A DNA stretch of 64,000 nucleotides from Deinococcus aetherius (GCF_025997855.1 NZ_AP026560.1:2010001-2074000), one strand, 5' to 3'; counted from the stretch's first letter, positions 13,729-29,718 are shown. Notes: a model not told the origin generated them from the letters alone. A program made the numbers and translations.

Positions 13729-14874
13729 ATGAAACGAGAGGGCCTCGCGGCGACGGGGGCAGGAGACGGCGACCTGGCGGCCCGGGCGTGGGAGCGGGTG
13801 CAGGCGGAGGACCGCGCGTGGCTCACGGACCTCGCGCGGCGGGCGGGCGGGGGGGCCCGGGTCGCCCTCGTCGGCGGGGCGGTGCGGGATGCCCTGCTGG
13901 GGGAAACGCCCCTCGACCTCGACGTGGTGGTCGAGGGGGCGGACGCCGGAAGCCTCGCCGCCGCGACGGGTCTCCCCCACCTCGTCCACCCGGCCTTCGG
14001 CAACGCGACCGTGACGCTGCCGGGCGGGCGGCGCGCCGACCTCGTGCGGGCGCGGTGGGAGAGGTACCCGGTGCCGGGGGAGAACCCGGTGCCCGAGCCC
14101 GGCACGTTGGCGGACGACCTGCGGCGGCGCGACTTCGGGCTGAACGCGCTCGCGCTGGTGGTCGGGCCCGACGGGAGGGTCACCCTGCTCGACGAGATGG
14201 GCGGCCTGGAGGACCTGCGGGAGCGGGTTCTACGGCCCCTCCACCCCCGCTCCCTCCACGAGGACGCCAGCCGTCTCGTGCGGGGGGCGCGGCTTGCCGG
14301 GCGGCTGGGGCTGGTGGCACACCCACAACTCTTGCGACAGGTGCCGGACGCGCTGGGCATGGCCGGGCGGACGCCCCGCCTGCACGCCGAACTGCGCCTG
14401 CTGCTGGGCGAACCCAGGCCGGGCCTCGCCGCCCGCGCCCTGGAGGGGTGGGGGGCCGGGGCGTTGCTGCCCCCGGGAGCCCTCGAACGGCTGGAGGCCC
14501 TGGACGCCCGGCAGGACGCGGGCCAGCTCGTCTCCCCCCAGGTATACGGGGCCGCCCTCCTCTCGGCCGACCCCGACCCCGCCGCACTCGCCGCCCGTCT
14601 GGGCCTGGGGGAAAAGCCGGGCGCCCTCCTCGCCCGCGCCCTGGGGGATGCCCCGGCCGCGCCCCGGACACCCGAGGGCGTGCTGCGCGCTCTGCTCCGC
14701 CCGGAGGCGTACCCGGTCCTGACCGGGCGGGACGTGGTGACGCTCGGCGTCTCGCCGGGCCCAGCGGTGGGAGCGGCCCTCGCCCACCTCGCCGTCCTGC
14801 GCCAGGCGGGGAAGGTCCACTCGCGGGACGAGGAGCGGGCGGCCCTTGCCGCCTACCTGGGCACTCCACCCTGA
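13729..14874 (+). CDS. tRNA nucleotidyltransferase/poly(A) polymerase family (CCA- or CC-adding enzyme)
   Basis: A 381-residue class II nucleotidyltransferase. The head domain has [13 protein letters not shown] (49-58), metal-binding Asp63 and Asp65 in LDLDVV, and the [11 protein letters not shown] basic motif. It continues into a neck region with [27 protein letters not shown]. These enzymes add CCA, or only CC or A, to tRNA 3' ends. Some deinococci split the reaction between two enzymes, so the product cannot be assigned from this gene alone. The only tRNA in the window already encodes its CCA. Start set by a leaderless-type promoter; 13720 is an alternative. Confidence 0.88.
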   Translation: MKREGLAATGAGDGDLAARAWERVQAEDRAWLTDLARRAGGGARVALVGGAVRDALLGETPLDLDVVVEGADAGSLAAATGLPHLVHPAFGNATVTLPGGRRADLVRARWERYPVPGENPVPEPGTLADDLRRRDFGLNALALVVGPDGRVTLLDEMGGLEDLRERVLRPLHPRSLHEDASRLVRGARLAGRLGLVAHPQLLRQVPDALGMAGRTPRLHAELRLLLGEPRPGLAARALEGWGAGALLPPGALERLEALDARQDAGQLVSPQVYGAALLSADPDPAALAARLGLGEKPGALLARALGDAPAAPRTPEGVLRALLRPEAYPVLTGRDVVTLGVSPGPAVGAALAHLAVLRQAGKVHSRDEERAALAAYLGTPP

Positions 14875-14980
14875 TCACCGCCCCGCCGCTCGACAGGTTC
14901 CTCAAGCAGATGAGGTGAGCCCGGCCTCGGTAAGGGGTCATCCCGTGCCCGGCGGCTCTCCCCCGTACAATGCGCCCCAT

Positions 14981-15592
14981 ATGTTGCTAAGTCTCCTGAC
15001 CACGAACCCCCTTCAGTTCGTGATCATCGCGGCGGCGCTCGTGCTGTCCCTGACCGTCCACGAGTTCGCGCACGCCTACACCGCCGACCGCCTCGGCGAT
15101 CCCACCCCCCGGCGCTTCGGGCGCGTGACCCTCAATCCCGTCAAGCACCTCGACCCCTTCGGCACCCTGCTCCTCTTGATCGCGGGCTTCGGCTTCGCGC
15201 GGCCCGTGCCCATCAACCCGCGCAACCTGGGGCGCTGGGGCACGCTCTGGGTGTCGGCGGCGGGACCCATCAGCAACCTGCTGATCGCCCTCGTCGCGGG
15301 ATTGCTGCTGCGCTTCTTGCCGCCCAGCCAGTTCACGTTCACGGTCCTGTCGTACGTGCTGAGCATCAACGTCGTGCTCGCCGTCTTCAACCTCATTCCC
15401 ATCCCGCTGCTCGACGGCAGCCGGATTATCGGCGCGCTCGTGCCGTCGCTGGGCCGCAGCCTCGCCCAGTTCGAGGCTCAGCCCTTCAGTTTCGTGATCG
15501 TGATGCTGTTTATCTTCATCGCGCAGGGGCCTATCGGAAACATCATCCGCACCGTGCAGGCGTGGGTTTTCGGCGTGGTCGGGCTCCGCTGA
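14981..15592 (+). CDS. site-2 protease family (M50) integral-membrane zinc metalloprotease
   Basis: A 203-residue polytopic protein of the short bacterial S2P type. The zinc motif HEFAH is at residues 27-31 ([17 protein letters not shown]), and a second conserved element [14 protein letters not shown] provides the third-ligand region (DG). About five hydrophobic segments are visible. Family members cleave transmembrane segments, often anti-sigma factors; the substrate here is unknown. TACAAT lies 9 nt before the ATG, and a strong terminator follows. An in-frame extension to 14846 would overlap the upstream gene and lacks conserved sequence. Confidence 0.9.
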   Translation: MLLSLLTTNPLQFVIIAAALVLSLTVHEFAHAYTADRLGDPTPRRFGRVTLNPVKHLDPFGTLLLLIAGFGFARPVPINPRNLGRWGTLWVSAAGPISNLLIALVAGLLLRFLPPSQFTFTVLSYVLSINVVLAVFNLIPIPLLDGSRIIGALVPSLGRSLAQFEAQPFSFVIVMLFIFIAQGPIGNIIRTVQAWVFGVVGLR

Positions 15593-15611
15593 GACCACAA
15601 CGGACATGAAA

Positions 15612-15642
15612 GACCCCGGCGATGAACCGGGGCTTTTCCTTT
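15612..15642 (+). terminator. rho-independent terminator, probably bidirectional
   Basis: CCCCGG/CCGGGG stem with an 8-nt loop, followed by CTTTTCCTTTCC on the plus strand; on the minus strand it is followed by TCTTTCATG. It lies between convergent M50 and hemolysin III genes. Confidence 0.85.
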
Positions 15643-15659
15643 CCTTCCTTTTTCGTTTC

Positions 15660-16301
15660 TCACCGCAGGTGGAACATCATCGCCACGTGGGCACCCGTGC
15701 CGCCCAGCACGAACAGGTGCCAGATTTCGTGGAATCCGAAGCCGGGGCGCGGATTCCAGCGCCTCGTCCCGTAGATGACGGCGCCGATGGAGTACAGCAC
15801 GCCCCCCACCGCCAGCCAGACGAGCGCGGCGGGCGGCAGGTTGCGCGCGAGTTGCGGCAGCAGCCCGAGGGCGATCCACCCCATCCCCAGGTACAGCAGC
15901 GTGCTCACCCAGCGCGGCAGCCGCATGGTGACGAGCTTGAGGACGATACCCGTCAGGGCGATCCCCCAGATCACACCGAGCACACCGACGCGCCACACTC
16001 CTTCCAGCCCGTAGTACGCGACCGGCGTGTAACTTCCCGCGATGAGGAGGAAGATGCCCGCGTGGTCGAGCTTGCGCAGCCACAGGAGGCCCCGCTCGCC
16101 TCCCCGGAAGGAGTGGTAGCTCGCCGAGGCGGCGTACAGCCCCACCATGCTCAGTCCGAAGACGAGGAAGGGCCACACGCTCAGCCCCCGCGCCGAGGCC
16201 CACCACAGCAGCGGCCCCAGCACGATTAAGGCCGCCAGCGCCCCGCCCCAGTGGGTGAGGGCGTTGACGGGCTCGCGGGGGGCGGTGAGGAGTCGCTTCA
16301 C
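15660..16301 (-). CDS. hemolysin III family (PAQR-type) membrane protein
   Basis: A 213-residue, seven-helix membrane protein of the HlyIII/YqfA family, related to PAQR hydrolases. The signature His-containing elements are present: [30 protein letters not shown] and FHEIWHLFV, which in relatives bind a metal within the membrane. The physiological role of bacterial members is uncertain; most are not haemolysins. Start is GTG at 16301, 7 nt after a TACCCT box; longer in-frame starts lack the membrane-protein character. Confidence 0.9.
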   Translation of the reverse strand: MKRLLTAPREPVNALTHWGGALAALIVLGPLLWWASARGLSVWPFLVFGLSMVGLYAASASYHSFRGGERGLLWLRKLDHAGIFLLIAGSYTPVAYYGLEGVWRVGVLGVIWGIALTGIVLKLVTMRLPRWVSTLLYLGMGWIALGLLPQLARNLPPAALVWLAVGGVLYSIGAVIYGTRRWNPRPGFGFHEIWHLFVLGGTGAHVAMMFHLR

Positions 16302-16308
16302 GGGAACC

Positions 16309-16314
16309 AGGGTA
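16309..16314 (-). promoter_or_regulatory. -10 box of the hemolysin III gene
   Basis: TACCCT on the minus strand, 7 nt before the GTG start at 16301. Confidence 0.55.
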
Positions 16315-16440
16315 AGGGGTGGGGGCGGTGGGGTGTGGGGATTGGGACGCAGTACGCAGCGGGGTCCCGCCCACGTCCCGGCTCCCCCGGGCGGTAGTGG
16401 CCCACCGGCCGTGAACAGCGCCCGGGAAAGGGCGGGGTCA

Positions 16441-17010
16441 TCAGTGCCCTGCGAGAAAGGCCTCCACACGTTGCAGGAGGAGTGCGGTGGCTCCGGCGTC
16501 ATACGCGGGCAGACTGCGGTCCGTGAACAGGTGTTGATTCCCCGGATACAGGAACAACTCCGCCCCACGCACCGACTCGACGAGCGACCGGGCTGCCTCC
16601 GCGTCCTCTTCGAAGGAGGGGTCGGCTTCCATCGCGTGAATCTGGACGGGAACGTCCGCAGGCCACTGGTCGCCGAATTCTGAGACCGGCAGACAGGCGT
16701 GAACCAGCAGGGCCCCCCGCGCCCCGGGGCGGGTCTGGGCCAGCTTCTGCGCGGGCATCACCCCCAGCGACAGCCCGGCGTAGGTCAGCTCGGAGGGCAA
16801 GTCGTCCGCCGCACGCACGCCCGCTTCAAGAATATGGTCGAACCCGATTTCCCGGGCATAGGCGAGGCCCGCTTCCAGGGTGTCGAAGCTCTGGCCGTGG
16901 TAGAGGTCGGGCGTGTGCACCACGTGCCCGGCCCGCCGCCACTCCTCGGCGAGGGCGAGGAAGCCCGGCGTCTGACCCTGCGCGTGGTGGAAGAACAAGA
17001 TTTCGGCCAT
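16441..17010 (-). CDS. dienelactone hydrolase family protein
   Basis: A 189-residue alpha/beta hydrolase of DLH type. The nucleophile motif is GLSLG with serine in place of the cysteine used by classical dienelactone hydrolases, the acid is probably in [11 protein letters not shown], and the histidine in PGNQHLFTD. Substrate unknown. The ATG at 17010 ([12 protein letters not shown]) is preceded at 6 nt by TACCCT; upstream in-frame starts are unlikely. Confidence 0.88.
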   Translation of the reverse strand: MAEILFFHHAQGQTPGFLALAEEWRRAGHVVHTPDLYHGQSFDTLEAGLAYAREIGFDHILEAGVRAADDLPSELTYAGLSLGVMPAQKLAQTRPGARGALLVHACLPVSEFGDQWPADVPVQIHAMEADPSFEEDAEAARSLVESVRGAELFLYPGNQHLFTDRSLPAYDAGATALLLQRVEAFLAGH

Positions 17011-17016
17011 AGACGA

Positions 17017-17022
17017 AGGGTA
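17017..17022 (-). promoter_or_regulatory. -10 box of the DLH-family gene
   Basis: TACCCT on the minus strand, 6 nt before the ATG at 17010. Confidence 0.55.
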
Positions 17023-17114
17023 GAGCGGATTGCCGTCAGCCTCCGACATGTTTGCTGGGGGGCGCACAGCCGGGAGTGGGCACGGCCGCTGCCCAGTCAC
17101 GCACCGCGAGACGC

Positions 17115-19982
<2,868 letters not shown>

Positions 19983-19990
19983 GGGAAAAG

Positions 19991-20020
19991 CCCGCACTAT
20001 CGGTGCGGGTCTTTCGTTTT
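19991..20020 (+). terminator. terminator of tRNA-Ala
   Basis: CCCGCAC/GTGCGGG stem with a 5-nt loop followed by TCTTTCGTTTT. Confidence 0.88.
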
Positions 20021-20191
20021 CGTCGTGTCTGGAGAGCGGCCCCACCCTTCATGCGGTGGGGGAAGCGCCGGGGGAGGTCTGAGAGAAGTCTGTAAGTGGA
20101 CGGCTGACAAGATACCCGGGTGAGGTGAACTTCACATCCGCTCCTCTTCCCGGGGGGCCGCTGAGCCCTGGGGAACTGCCCACACGCCGCT

Positions 20192-21955
20192 ATGCCACGA
20201 ACCTCTCCTCCCCTTCCATCCCCGACACCCGACCCGGCTTCCCTCCCGGAGGCCGACGTGAGCGGGCGCGGCCGGCTGGGCACTCCCGGAGCCCTGACCG
20301 CCCGCGAGCAGGCCCTGTTCGACCTGCTGTCGCGCCACCGGGGGCGGCTCTTCAGCCGCGCGGAGATCGTGGAGCGGGTCTGGGGCGTGTCCTTCGAGGG
20401 AGACGACCGGATCGTGGACGTGTACGTGAAGCGCATCCGCCGCAAACTCCGGGAGGACGTGATCGAGACGGTGCGCGGCGGTGGGTATCGCCGCCCGGAG
20501 CGGCCCGACGGGCGGCAGGCCCTGCCCCACTTCGCGCACCTCTCGGCCGACGCCCGCACCCTCCTCGACCTGGGGCGCCGGGTCCTGGGGGCGAGCACAC
20601 CCCGGGCCGTGCTGAGCGAGGTCCAGGCGGTCCTGGCCCGCTCCCTGCGCGTGACCGCCGTGGCCGTGCTGAGGGCGCCGTCGGCGGGCGCGGGCGCGGG
20701 CTGGGAAGTCCAGGAGGCGTGCGGGGACGACCGCGCCGACTGGGGCGCCCTCCCCGTCCCGGAGGCGACCGGCCCGGTCTACCTCGGGGTGGGCGGGTGG
20801 GCGCGTCCCCGGGCCGCCGCCCTGTTGCCCCTCGTGGGGCCGGGGGTGGGGCACTGGGCGACCCTGGCCGCCCTGGCGGAACCCGGCACCGTCTGGGACG
20901 CCGGGGCCCGCGCCCAGCTCGAGGCCGTGGCCGCCCTGGTGAACTCGGCCCTGCGGCTATGCCTGGAGACGGGGGAGCGCGTGCGGGCCCAGCAGGAGTT
21001 GCAGGCCCTGAACGCCGAACTCGAACGGCGGGTGCAGCGCCGCACCGAGGCCCTCGCGCGGGCGGGGGCCGAGCACGAGACCCTGAATGAACTGTCGCGG
21101 CGGCTGGAGCGCGCCCGTGGCGTCGCCGGGCTGCTCGCGGTCAGCCTCCCGGTGCTCGCCCGGCTGGCGGGCACGAACGCCTGCGCGGCGTGGCTGCCGG
21201 GTCGCGGCGGGGCGCCCGCCTGCTTCCGGGCGGACGGCACGCCGGGCACGCTCCCCGACCCCGGGCACCCGGCGGACCTGCCCCTTCACCTGGAGGCGGG
21301 CGGCGAGGAGGTCACCCTCCACCCCTTCGACGAGGCGGGGCGTCCGCCGGGACCGGGCGAGGCGAGCCCGCTGCTGCCCACCGCCGTGGGGTCGGTCACG
21401 CTGACGCTCTCGCGCCTGCTGTACCTGGAGGCGCTGGAAGCCGCCGCCCTGACCGACGAGGACACCGGGCTGGGCAACCGCCAGGCGTTCCTCGCCGACC
21501 TCACGGGCGAGGTGGCCTACAGCGCCCGGCACGGGACGGGGTTCGGCCTGGCCCTCGTGGAGATCGCCAATATCCGCTCGCTGAACGCCACGGTAGGCTA
21601 CGCGGGTGGCAACGACATGATCCTGAGACTCGCCGCCACGCTGCGTGAGACGCGCCGGGCCGAGGACCGGGTCTACCGGCTCAACGGCGCGACCTTCGCG
21701 GTGCTGCTGCGCTTTCCCCCGCAGGCGGCCCCCACCCCCGCGCAGGCCCTGGAGGGCTGGCGGGAGCGGCTGCGTCCCGTGCTGGCGGGACTGGCGCGCC
21801 ACGCCCCCTTCCCGCTGGAGCTGTGCACCTCGCAGGTGAGCTGCCCGGAGGACGCCCACACCACCTCGGACCTGCTGAGGCTGGCCCTCGACCGCCTCGC
21901 GCCCGGGCTGCCCGGCGCCCCGCACGAAGGGAGGCCCCGTGCCCCGCAGGGATGA
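20192..21955 (+). CDS. winged-helix (OmpR-type) DNA-binding protein with GAF-like region and degenerate GGDEF domain
   Basis: The N-terminus (about 34-105) is an OmpR/PhoB-type winged helix: [42 protein letters not shown] and VRGGGYR. A GAF-like region, a short coiled coil (about 255-300) and a second sensor-like region follow. The C-terminus (about 420-560) is a GGDEF fold with [12 protein letters not shown] and YAGGND, but the signature position reads [11 protein letters not shown] instead of RYGGDEFAVLL, so it is unlikely to make c-di-GMP and may bind nucleotide. There is no receiver domain. The gene overlaps the start of the next by 17 bases. A transcription factor that senses c-di-GMP or GTP is an inference. 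Confidence 0.82.
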   Translation: MPRTSPPLPSPTPDPASLPEADVSGRGRLGTPGALTAREQALFDLLSRHRGRLFSRAEIVERVWGVSFEGDDRIVDVYVKRIRRKLREDVIETVRGGGYRRPERPDGRQALPHFAHLSADARTLLDLGRRVLGASTPRAVLSEVQAVLARSLRVTAVAVLRAPSAGAGAGWEVQEACGDDRADWGALPVPEATGPVYLGVGGWARPRAAALLPLVGPGVGHWATLAALAEPGTVWDAGARAQLEAVAALVNSALRLCLETGERVRAQQELQALNAELERRVQRRTEALARAGAEHETLNELSRRLERARGVAGLLAVSLPVLARLAGTNACAAWLPGRGGAPACFRADGTPGTLPDPGHPADLPLHLEAGGEEVTLHPFDEAGRPPGPGEASPLLPTAVGSVTLTLSRLLYLEALEAAALTDEDTGLGNRQAFLADLTGEVAYSARHGTGFGLALVEIANIRSLNATVGYAGGNDMILRLAATLRETRRAEDRVYRLNGATFAVLLRFPPQAAPTPAQALEGWRERLRPVLAGLARHAPFPLELCTSQVSCPEDAHTTSDLLRLALDRLAPGLPGAPHEGRPRAPQG

Positions 21956-24900
21956 CCCGGCCCTCCCGGAAGGGGCCCCGGCGGGGACGTCCGCGCCCCT
22001 TCCGGGGGGCACCGACCTCGCCGGGCACGCGGCCCGCTGCGCGGCACTCATCGCCGGGGGACACGACGCCGACCTCGTGGAGGCGGCCCGGGCCTACGCG
22101 GCGGCGGCGCGGGGCGCGGGCGAGGACGCCCGGGAGATGCAGGCCCTCTCCCTGCTCGCCGCCGCCGCCCAGCGTTGCGGGCAATTTCACGCGGCGGTCG
22201 AGGCGCAGGGGCGCGAGGTGGAGCTGCGGGCCCGGGACGGCGACCGGGTGGGACAGGCGGAGTGCCTGAACAACATCGGGATGCTGTGGTCGAACCTGGG
22301 AGCGCACGCCGAGGCGCTCGCGGCGCTGTACCAGTGCCAGCAGCTCGGCGAGCAGTACCTGGAGGTGCCGGGTGAGCTGCGCGCGGCGTGCAGCGTGAAT
22401 ATCGGCCACACCTTCCTCACGCTCGGCCAGGCCGCGCAGGCCCTCCCTTTCCTGGAGACCGGCCTGGAGACCGCGCGGTGCTGCGGCGACCTGGAGACGG
22501 AGCTGGGCGCCCTGGGGATGCTGGGGCTGGCCGCCAAGGACCTCGGCGACCATGACCGGGCGACCGAGACCCTGCTGCGCGCCATCGAGCGGGCGCGGCG
22601 GCACAGCCTCACCCAGCACCTCACCGACCTGTACGACGACCTGGGGCAGGTGCACCTGGAGCGCGGGAACGGGGCAGGGGCGGAGACGATGTTTCGCCAG
22701 TCGCTGTTCTGGGCCGAGGAGGCCGGGGACGTGCAGGGCCGGGTGGGCGCCCTGCTCAGCCTGGGGCGGCTGGGCTTCCGGCGGGGAGAGGCGGACGCCG
22801 CCGGGGCCAGCCTGCGCGCAGCCCTCGACCTGGCCTCGGCCCACGAGCTGCACGCCTCCCGGCTCACGATCCTGGAGACGCTCTTTACCGGGCTGGAGGC
22901 GCTGGGGCGCGAGGGCGAGGCGTACCCGCACCTGCGCGCCTTCCGGGACCTGGAGCGCCGGCTCTTTACCGAGGAGAGCGAGCGGCAGGCCCGGTCGCTG
23001 ACGGCCCGCTTCGAGGCGGAGCGGGCCCGGCGCGAGGCCGAGGTGTACCGGCAAATCGGGGACGCCTCCCAGCACGCCCGGTTGCAGGCCGAGGAGATCG
23101 TGCGGGTGCGCAGCGCCGAGCTGGAGGCCGTGCAGATCGAGATCGTGACCCGGCTCGGCATGGCCGCCGAGTACCGCGACGACCGCACCGGGCAGCACAC
23201 CCGCCGGGTGGGGGAACTCAGCGCGTGGCTCGCGCAGACGCTGGGCCTCCCGCCCGAGGAGGTGGACCTGCTGCGCTGGGCGGCGCGGCTGCACGACATC
23301 GGCAAGATCGGGGTGGGCGACGACGTGTTGCTCAAGGACGGGCGCTACACCCCCGAGGAGTTCGAGCGCATGAAGCTGCACACGGTCATCGGGGCCAAGG
23401 TGCTGGAGGGCAGCACGTCGAAACTGCTGCGCATGGCCGAGGAGATCGCCCTGACGCACCACGAGCGTTGGGACGGCAGCGGCTACCCGCGCGGGCTCAG
23501 CGGCACGGCCATCCCCGTCACCGGGCGGATCGTGGCGGTCGCCGACGTCTTCGACGCCCTCACGAGCGAGCGGCCCTACAAGGAGGCCTGGCCGGTGGAG
23601 GACGCGCTGGCCGAGATTCGGCGCCTCGCGGGGGTGCAGTTCGACGCGGAGATCGTGGACCGGCTGTTCGCGCTCGTCGCCAGCAACCAGACGTCGCTCG
23701 CCCCCTTGCTCTCGCCCCGGGCCCTGCCCCCCGTCCAGGTCCCCCGGCCCGCCCCCCTCTCCCCGGAACACCAGGAGGGCCAGGAGCTGCTGGAGCGGGC
23801 GTGGGCCATCCGGCAAAGCGACCCGAAGACCGGCGCGGGGCTCGCCGAACGGGCGTTGGAACTCGCCCGCGCGGCGGCGAACGAGGGGATGCTGGGCGCC
23901 GCCTCCCGCACCCTGGGCTTTTACCGGTTCGTGGAGGGCGCGTACGAGGAGGCGCTGGGCCACCTCTCGCAGGGGCTCGACCTCGCCGTGCTGACGGGCG
24001 ACCGGCTCCTCCAGGCGGACTGCGCCAACCTGATCGCGGGCGTGTACAACAGCCTGAACGACCCCGAAAAGGCCACCGACCACCTCGCCGTCGTGCTGCG
24101 GATCGCGCGCGAGGAGGGCGACCGGTTGCGGGAGGCCCACTGCCTGCACAACCTCGCGAAACTGAGCTACCAGGCCCGCGACCTCGACAAGGCCCGGCAA
24201 CTCGTCGAGGAAAGCCTGGCCCTCTACCGCACGCTGGGGGAACTGGGCGCGCAGGCCCAGGCGCTCAACACCCAGGCGAACATCGCCTTCGACCGGGGGG
24301 AGATCGAGCTGGCCTCCCGCTCGGCGCAGGCCGCCGTGGACGCCGCCGAGCAGTCGCGCCACCTCCCGGTCATGAACCTCGCGCTGGCGACCGCAGGCAA
24401 GGCGGCGGCCCGCCTCGGGGACCTGGAGATGGGCAAGGCCCTGCTCACGCGCGCCATCGGGGACGCCGGGGCGGAGGGCCTGGCCTCCCACGCGGCCTGG
24501 CACCACTTCGAGCTGGGCGGCGTCCTCCACCGGGCCGGGGACCTCGCCCAGGCCCGCCGGTCGTACGAGACGGCGCTCGCGCAGGCGCGGGAACTGGAGG
24601 TGCGCGACCTGCAAATGCAGGTCTACCTGGGGCTTTCCGAGCTGTGTGCCCTGCAAGGCCGCCACCAGGAGGCCTTCGAGCTGTACCGCCGCCACCACGA
24701 GGTCGAGCGTGAGCTGTTCGACGACAAGGTGGCGCTGAGGACCCGCGCCCTGATGACGCAGCTCGACGTGGAGCGGGCGAAGGCCGAGGCGCGGATCTAC
24801 CGCCTGAGGACCATCGAGCTGGCGAGCGCGAACGAGGCGCTGGAGCGGGTCAACAGCGAAAAGAGCAATCTGGTGAACATGCTGGAGGAGCAGTCCCGGC

Positions 24901-25406
24901 TGCTGGAGCGGCAACTGTCCGAAGACGGCCTCACCGGGCTGTTCAACCGCCGCCACATCGAGGGCCTGCTGCAACACGAGTTCCTCCAGAGCCGGGTCCA
25001 GGGGCGGCCGCTGTGCGTGGCGATGGCCGACGTGGACCACTTCAAGGGGATCAACGACCGGTTTTCCCACCTCGTCGGGGATCAGGTGCTGCGCACCATC
25101 GCGGGGCTGTTCCGGGAGGCGGTGCGGCCCACGGACGCCGTCGGCCGCTACGGCGGGGAGGAATTCCTGCTGGTGTTCCCCGGCACCGAGCTGAGCCACG
25201 GCCAGCGCCTCTGCGAGCGGGTCCGGGAACTCGTCCACGCCTTCGACTGGTCGCGGATTCACCCCCACCTGAGGGTCACCCTCTCCATCGGCGTCGCCGC
25301 CGCCGCGCAGGTGCCCAACCACGAGCGGCTGATCTCGGTCGCCGACGAGCGGCTCTACCAGGCCAAGCATTCCGGTCGGGACAGGGTCTGCGCCGGTCCG
25401 TCCTGA
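21939..25406 (+). CDS. TPR-HD-GYP-TPR-GGDEF bifunctional c-di-GMP protein
   Basis: An 1155-residue cytoplasmic protein. TPR repeats fill about 20-340 and lead via a helix to an HD-GYP phosphodiesterase domain (about 394-585) with the metal motif LHDIGKIG (about 451), [13 protein letters not shown] (GYP at about 511) and VADVFDAL. A second TPR array (about 615-950) follows, then a coiled coil and a GGDEF domain (about 990-1150) with [21 protein letters not shown] and an intact RYGGEEF (about 1070). An inhibitory-site RPTD lies five residues before GGEEF. Both domains keep catalytic residues, so it could make and break c-di-GMP. GTG start at 21939 with AAGGGAGG ahead; coupled to the upstream gene. 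Confidence 0.92.
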   Translation: MPRRDDPALPEGAPAGTSAPLPGGTDLAGHAARCAALIAGGHDADLVEAARAYAAAARGAGEDAREMQALSLLAAAAQRCGQFHAAVEAQGREVELRARDGDRVGQAECLNNIGMLWSNLGAHAEALAALYQCQQLGEQYLEVPGELRAACSVNIGHTFLTLGQAAQALPFLETGLETARCCGDLETELGALGMLGLAAKDLGDHDRATETLLRAIERARRHSLTQHLTDLYDDLGQVHLERGNGAGAETMFRQSLFWAEEAGDVQGRVGALLSLGRLGFRRGEADAAGASLRAALDLASAHELHASRLTILETLFTGLEALGREGEAYPHLRAFRDLERRLFTEESERQARSLTARFEAERARREAEVYRQIGDASQHARLQAEEIVRVRSAELEAVQIEIVTRLGMAAEYRDDRTGQHTRRVGELSAWLAQTLGLPPEEVDLLRWAARLHDIGKIGVGDDVLLKDGRYTPEEFERMKLHTVIGAKVLEGSTSKLLRMAEEIALTHHERWDGSGYPRGLSGTAIPVTGRIVAVADVFDALTSERPYKEAWPVEDALAEIRRLAGVQFDAEIVDRLFALVASNQTSLAPLLSPRALPPVQVPRPAPLSPEHQEGQELLERAWAIRQSDPKTGAGLAERALELARAAANEGMLGAASRTLGFYRFVEGAYEEALGHLSQGLDLAVLTGDRLLQADCANLIAGVYNSLNDPEKATDHLAVVLRIAREEGDRLREAHCLHNLAKLSYQARDLDKARQLVEESLALYRTLGELGAQAQALNTQANIAFDRGEIELASRSAQAAVDAAEQSRHLPVMNLALATAGKAAARLGDLEMGKALLTRAIGDAGAEGLASHAAWHHFELGGVLHRAGDLAQARRSYETALAQARELEVRDLQMQVYLGLSELCALQGRHQEAFELYRRHHEVERELFDDKVALRTRALMTQLDVERAKAEARIYRLRTIELASANEALERVNSEKSNLVNMLEEQSRLLERQLSEDGLTGLFNRRHIEGLLQHEFLQSRVQGRPLCVAMADVDHFKGINDRFSHLVGDQVLRTIAGLFREAVRPTDAVGRYGGEEFLLVFPGTELSHGQRLCERVRELVHAFDWSRIHPHLRVTLSIGVAAAAQVPNHERLISVADERLYQAKHSGRDRVCAGPS

Positions 25407-25587
25407 GGGGGCTCGGTTCCTCCCCCGGCGCGTCGTAGCCGGGTAAACGCGGGCGCCTGGGTACGGGGCTTTGGCTTCCGGCTGACCCTCCATATGACAG
25501 TTCTGTGAACAGCCAGGCCAGACCGTGGGCCCGGAAGGGGGTTCGTAGGCGGGTCAGGACCACCCGCTGGGGGGCGTGACCGCACTG

Positions 25588-25611
25588 CCGGGGAGTCACG
25601 GGGGAGTCACA
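25588..25611 (+). repeat. tandem direct repeat upstream of the subtilisin gene
   Basis: GGGGAGTCAC occurs twice, one base apart, about 75-95 nt before the protease start. It could be a regulator site; nothing else in the 278-bp spacer (25407-25684) was recognised. Confidence 0.4.
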
Positions 25612-25684
25612 CACTGCGCCCAGACTTTCCTCAGTGAAGACGTGGGCCCGGGGAGCCCATCGCCCGGCTCAAGGAGGATTGCCC

Positions 25685-27016
25685 ATGCAGATCAAAGCCC
25701 GAACCCTATCCTGTCTCGCGCTGGTGGTGACCACTCTGGCGATCACCTCGTGTGGCACGCGGGCGCCTGTTCCCACGGAGGGCGAAGCCGCAGCGACGGG
25801 CGGGGCTGACCAGATCGCCACCCTGCGGATCGAATCGTCGGTGACTCGCGACGCGCTCCAAGGCGCGATGCCGGGAGCACGGATGCTGAGCTTCAACCCG
25901 GCGGGCGGGTACGCCATCCTCTCGGTGACCGGGCAGGACGGCCGGGCGGCCGGAGCACGCCTGAACAGCCAGAGCCTGCGGACCCTGGGCGTCAGTTCGG
26001 TGCAGTTCGAGGCCGACGTGGTCCTCAGCGCGCCGAGCGACCCCCGGGCGGACGGGCTGGGGCTCACGGGCTGGGCGGGCGGGATCACCGGCTGGGCGGC
26101 GGGGATCACGGGCTGGGCGGCGGGCGCGAACATCCTGCCCGAAACCGACTGGAACCGCGCCGTCGCGTACTGGAACGCCCTCGGGCTGCCGCAGGCCCAG
26201 CAGCTCGTTCCCGAGCGGGGTCAGGGCGTGAAGGTCGCCGTGCTCGACACCGGCGTGGACCTGAACCACCCTCTGCTCCAGGGCCGAGTCGACGCCGCCG
26301 CCGGGTGGGACTTCGTGGACGGGGACGCGCTGCCACAGGAGGAACACGCCCTCCTCGGCGACGGCAAGTACGGGCACGGCACCGCCGTGACGGGCATCGT
26401 CTTGCAGGTCGCCCCGAACGCGAAGGTCCTGCCCCTGCGGGTGCTGAGCCCCGATGGCAGCGCCCCCATGTCGCGGGTGGTGCAGGCCCTCGACCGGGCC
26501 GTCGCCAGCGGCGCGAAGGTGGTCAACCTCTCGCTGGGCTCCACCACCGACTCCACCGCCCTGAACACGGCCATCGCCGGGGCCCTCGCCCAGGGGGTGC
26601 TCGTGGTGACCTCCAGCGGCAACAGCGGAACGGAGGGCATGGTCTACCCCGCCCGGAAGGTGAACAGCGCCACCTTTCCGGCAGACAGCGGGTTGCTGGC
26701 GGTGGGCAGCGTGAGCCCGGGGCTGTACAAGTCGGACTTCACGAGCTACGGCGTCAACATGAGCCTGACCGCTCCCGGCGAGGAGGTGCTCACCACCTTC
26801 CCCGACAACCGGCTGGTCCGCGCGACCGGGACCTCCTTCGCCGCTCCCGCCGTGGCGGGAGCGCTGGCCCTGGCGCTGTCGGCGGGCCCCTCCAGCCCCG
26901 CCCGTCTGGTCACCGACCTGTGCGCCACGGCCAGGGCCAACCTCGACCCGATCTTCAAGACGAAACTCGGCGCGGGCACGCTCGACGTTGCCGCGTTCGT
27001 GGACACCTACCGTTGA
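25685..27016 (+). CDS. subtilisin-like (S8) serine peptidase lipoprotein
   Basis: A 443-residue lipoprotein: signal peptide then lipobox ITSC. An N-terminal propeptide-like region (about 40-115) precedes an odd tandem repeat, three copies of a 7-residue GITGWAA-type unit (about 127-147). The S8 catalytic domain has Asp188 (VAVLDTGVD), His231 (GHGTAVTG) and Ser384 (GTSFAAPA), with the oxyanion Asn in SSGNSG. It should be a protease anchored to or released from the cell surface. The ATG at 25685 is preceded by AAGGAGG; an in-frame start at 25634 would bury the signal peptide. Confidence 0.94.
   Translation: MQIKARTLSCLALVVTTLAITSCGTRAPVPTEGEAAATGGADQIATLRIESSVTRDALQGAMPGARMLSFNPAGGYAILSVTGQDGRAAGARLNSQSLRTLGVSSVQFEADVVLSAPSDPRADGLGLTGWAGGITGWAAGITGWAAGANILPETDWNRAVAYWNALGLPQAQQLVPERGQGVKVAVLDTGVDLNHPLLQGRVDAAAGWDFVDGDALPQEEHALLGDGKYGHGTAVTGIVLQVAPNAKVLPLRVLSPDGSAPMSRVVQALDRAVASGAKVVNLSLGSTTDSTALNTAIAGALAQGVLVVTSSGNSGTEGMVYPARKVNSATFPADSGLLAVGSVSPGLYKSDFTSYGVNMSLTAPGEEVLTTFPDNRLVRATGTSFAAPAVAGALALALSAGPSSPARLVTDLCATARANLDPIFKTKLGAGTLDVAAFVDTYR
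26063..26125 (+). repeat. 21-bp x 3 in-frame tandem repeat in the S8 peptidase gene
   Basis: Three units at 26063-26083, 26084-26104 and 26105-26125, each ending CTGGGCGG-CGGG, encode (L/I)TGWA(G/A)G. They sit between the propeptide-like region and the catalytic domain. Confidence 0.85.
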
Positions 27017-27211
27017 GGCTCCCCGTGTCAACCCCCCTCCCCCTCCGTCCCGCCGGACCCACACGTCCCCTTTCCGCTCCCAGGCCCCCGCCCCGCGCCG
27101 GGACCCTTCAGGTTGGAAGTCGCGGCATCTGGAAGGACACGCGCTCGAAGCCCCTGACGGCCTGAACCCGGCTGCCAGGTTCAGGCTGTCCCCCACCACC
27201 AGGACAAGAAG

Positions 27212-27236
27212 AAGCCCGCCTGTCACGGCGGGTTTC
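27212..27236. terminator. bidirectional terminator between S8 peptidase and beta-propeller genes
   Basis: AAGCCCGCC/GGCGGGTTT stem with a 6-nt loop; T-rich on both flanks (TTTCTTC on plus, TTCTTCTT on minus). An 8-bp inverted repeat CCTGAACC/GGTTCAGG also lies at about 27162-27187. The rest of the 298-bp spacer holds nothing recognisable. Confidence 0.82.
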
Positions 27237-27314
27237 TTCGTCGCCCGACCTCGGGCGATCCCAGGTTCGCAGGCGAGGGGCCGCGTCCAGGCCGGGAACG
27301 CGGCCCCGCCTCCC

Positions 27315-29001
<1,687 letters not shown>

Positions 29002-29068
29002 GGGCCCTTTACAGGGCAAGGGGGTCGGTGGACGCTCGCCAGGCTAGCGTCTTAAGATGCGAGTCGCT

Positions 29069-29698
<630 letters not shown>

Positions 29699-29718
29699 AC
29701 GTCGCCTCCTTGCCTCAC

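Noticed and set aside
21681..25493. 1270-codon minus-strand ORF
   Set aside because: It lies antisense to the TPR-HD-GYP-TPR-GGDEF gene, which has intact catalytic motifs and a ribosome site.
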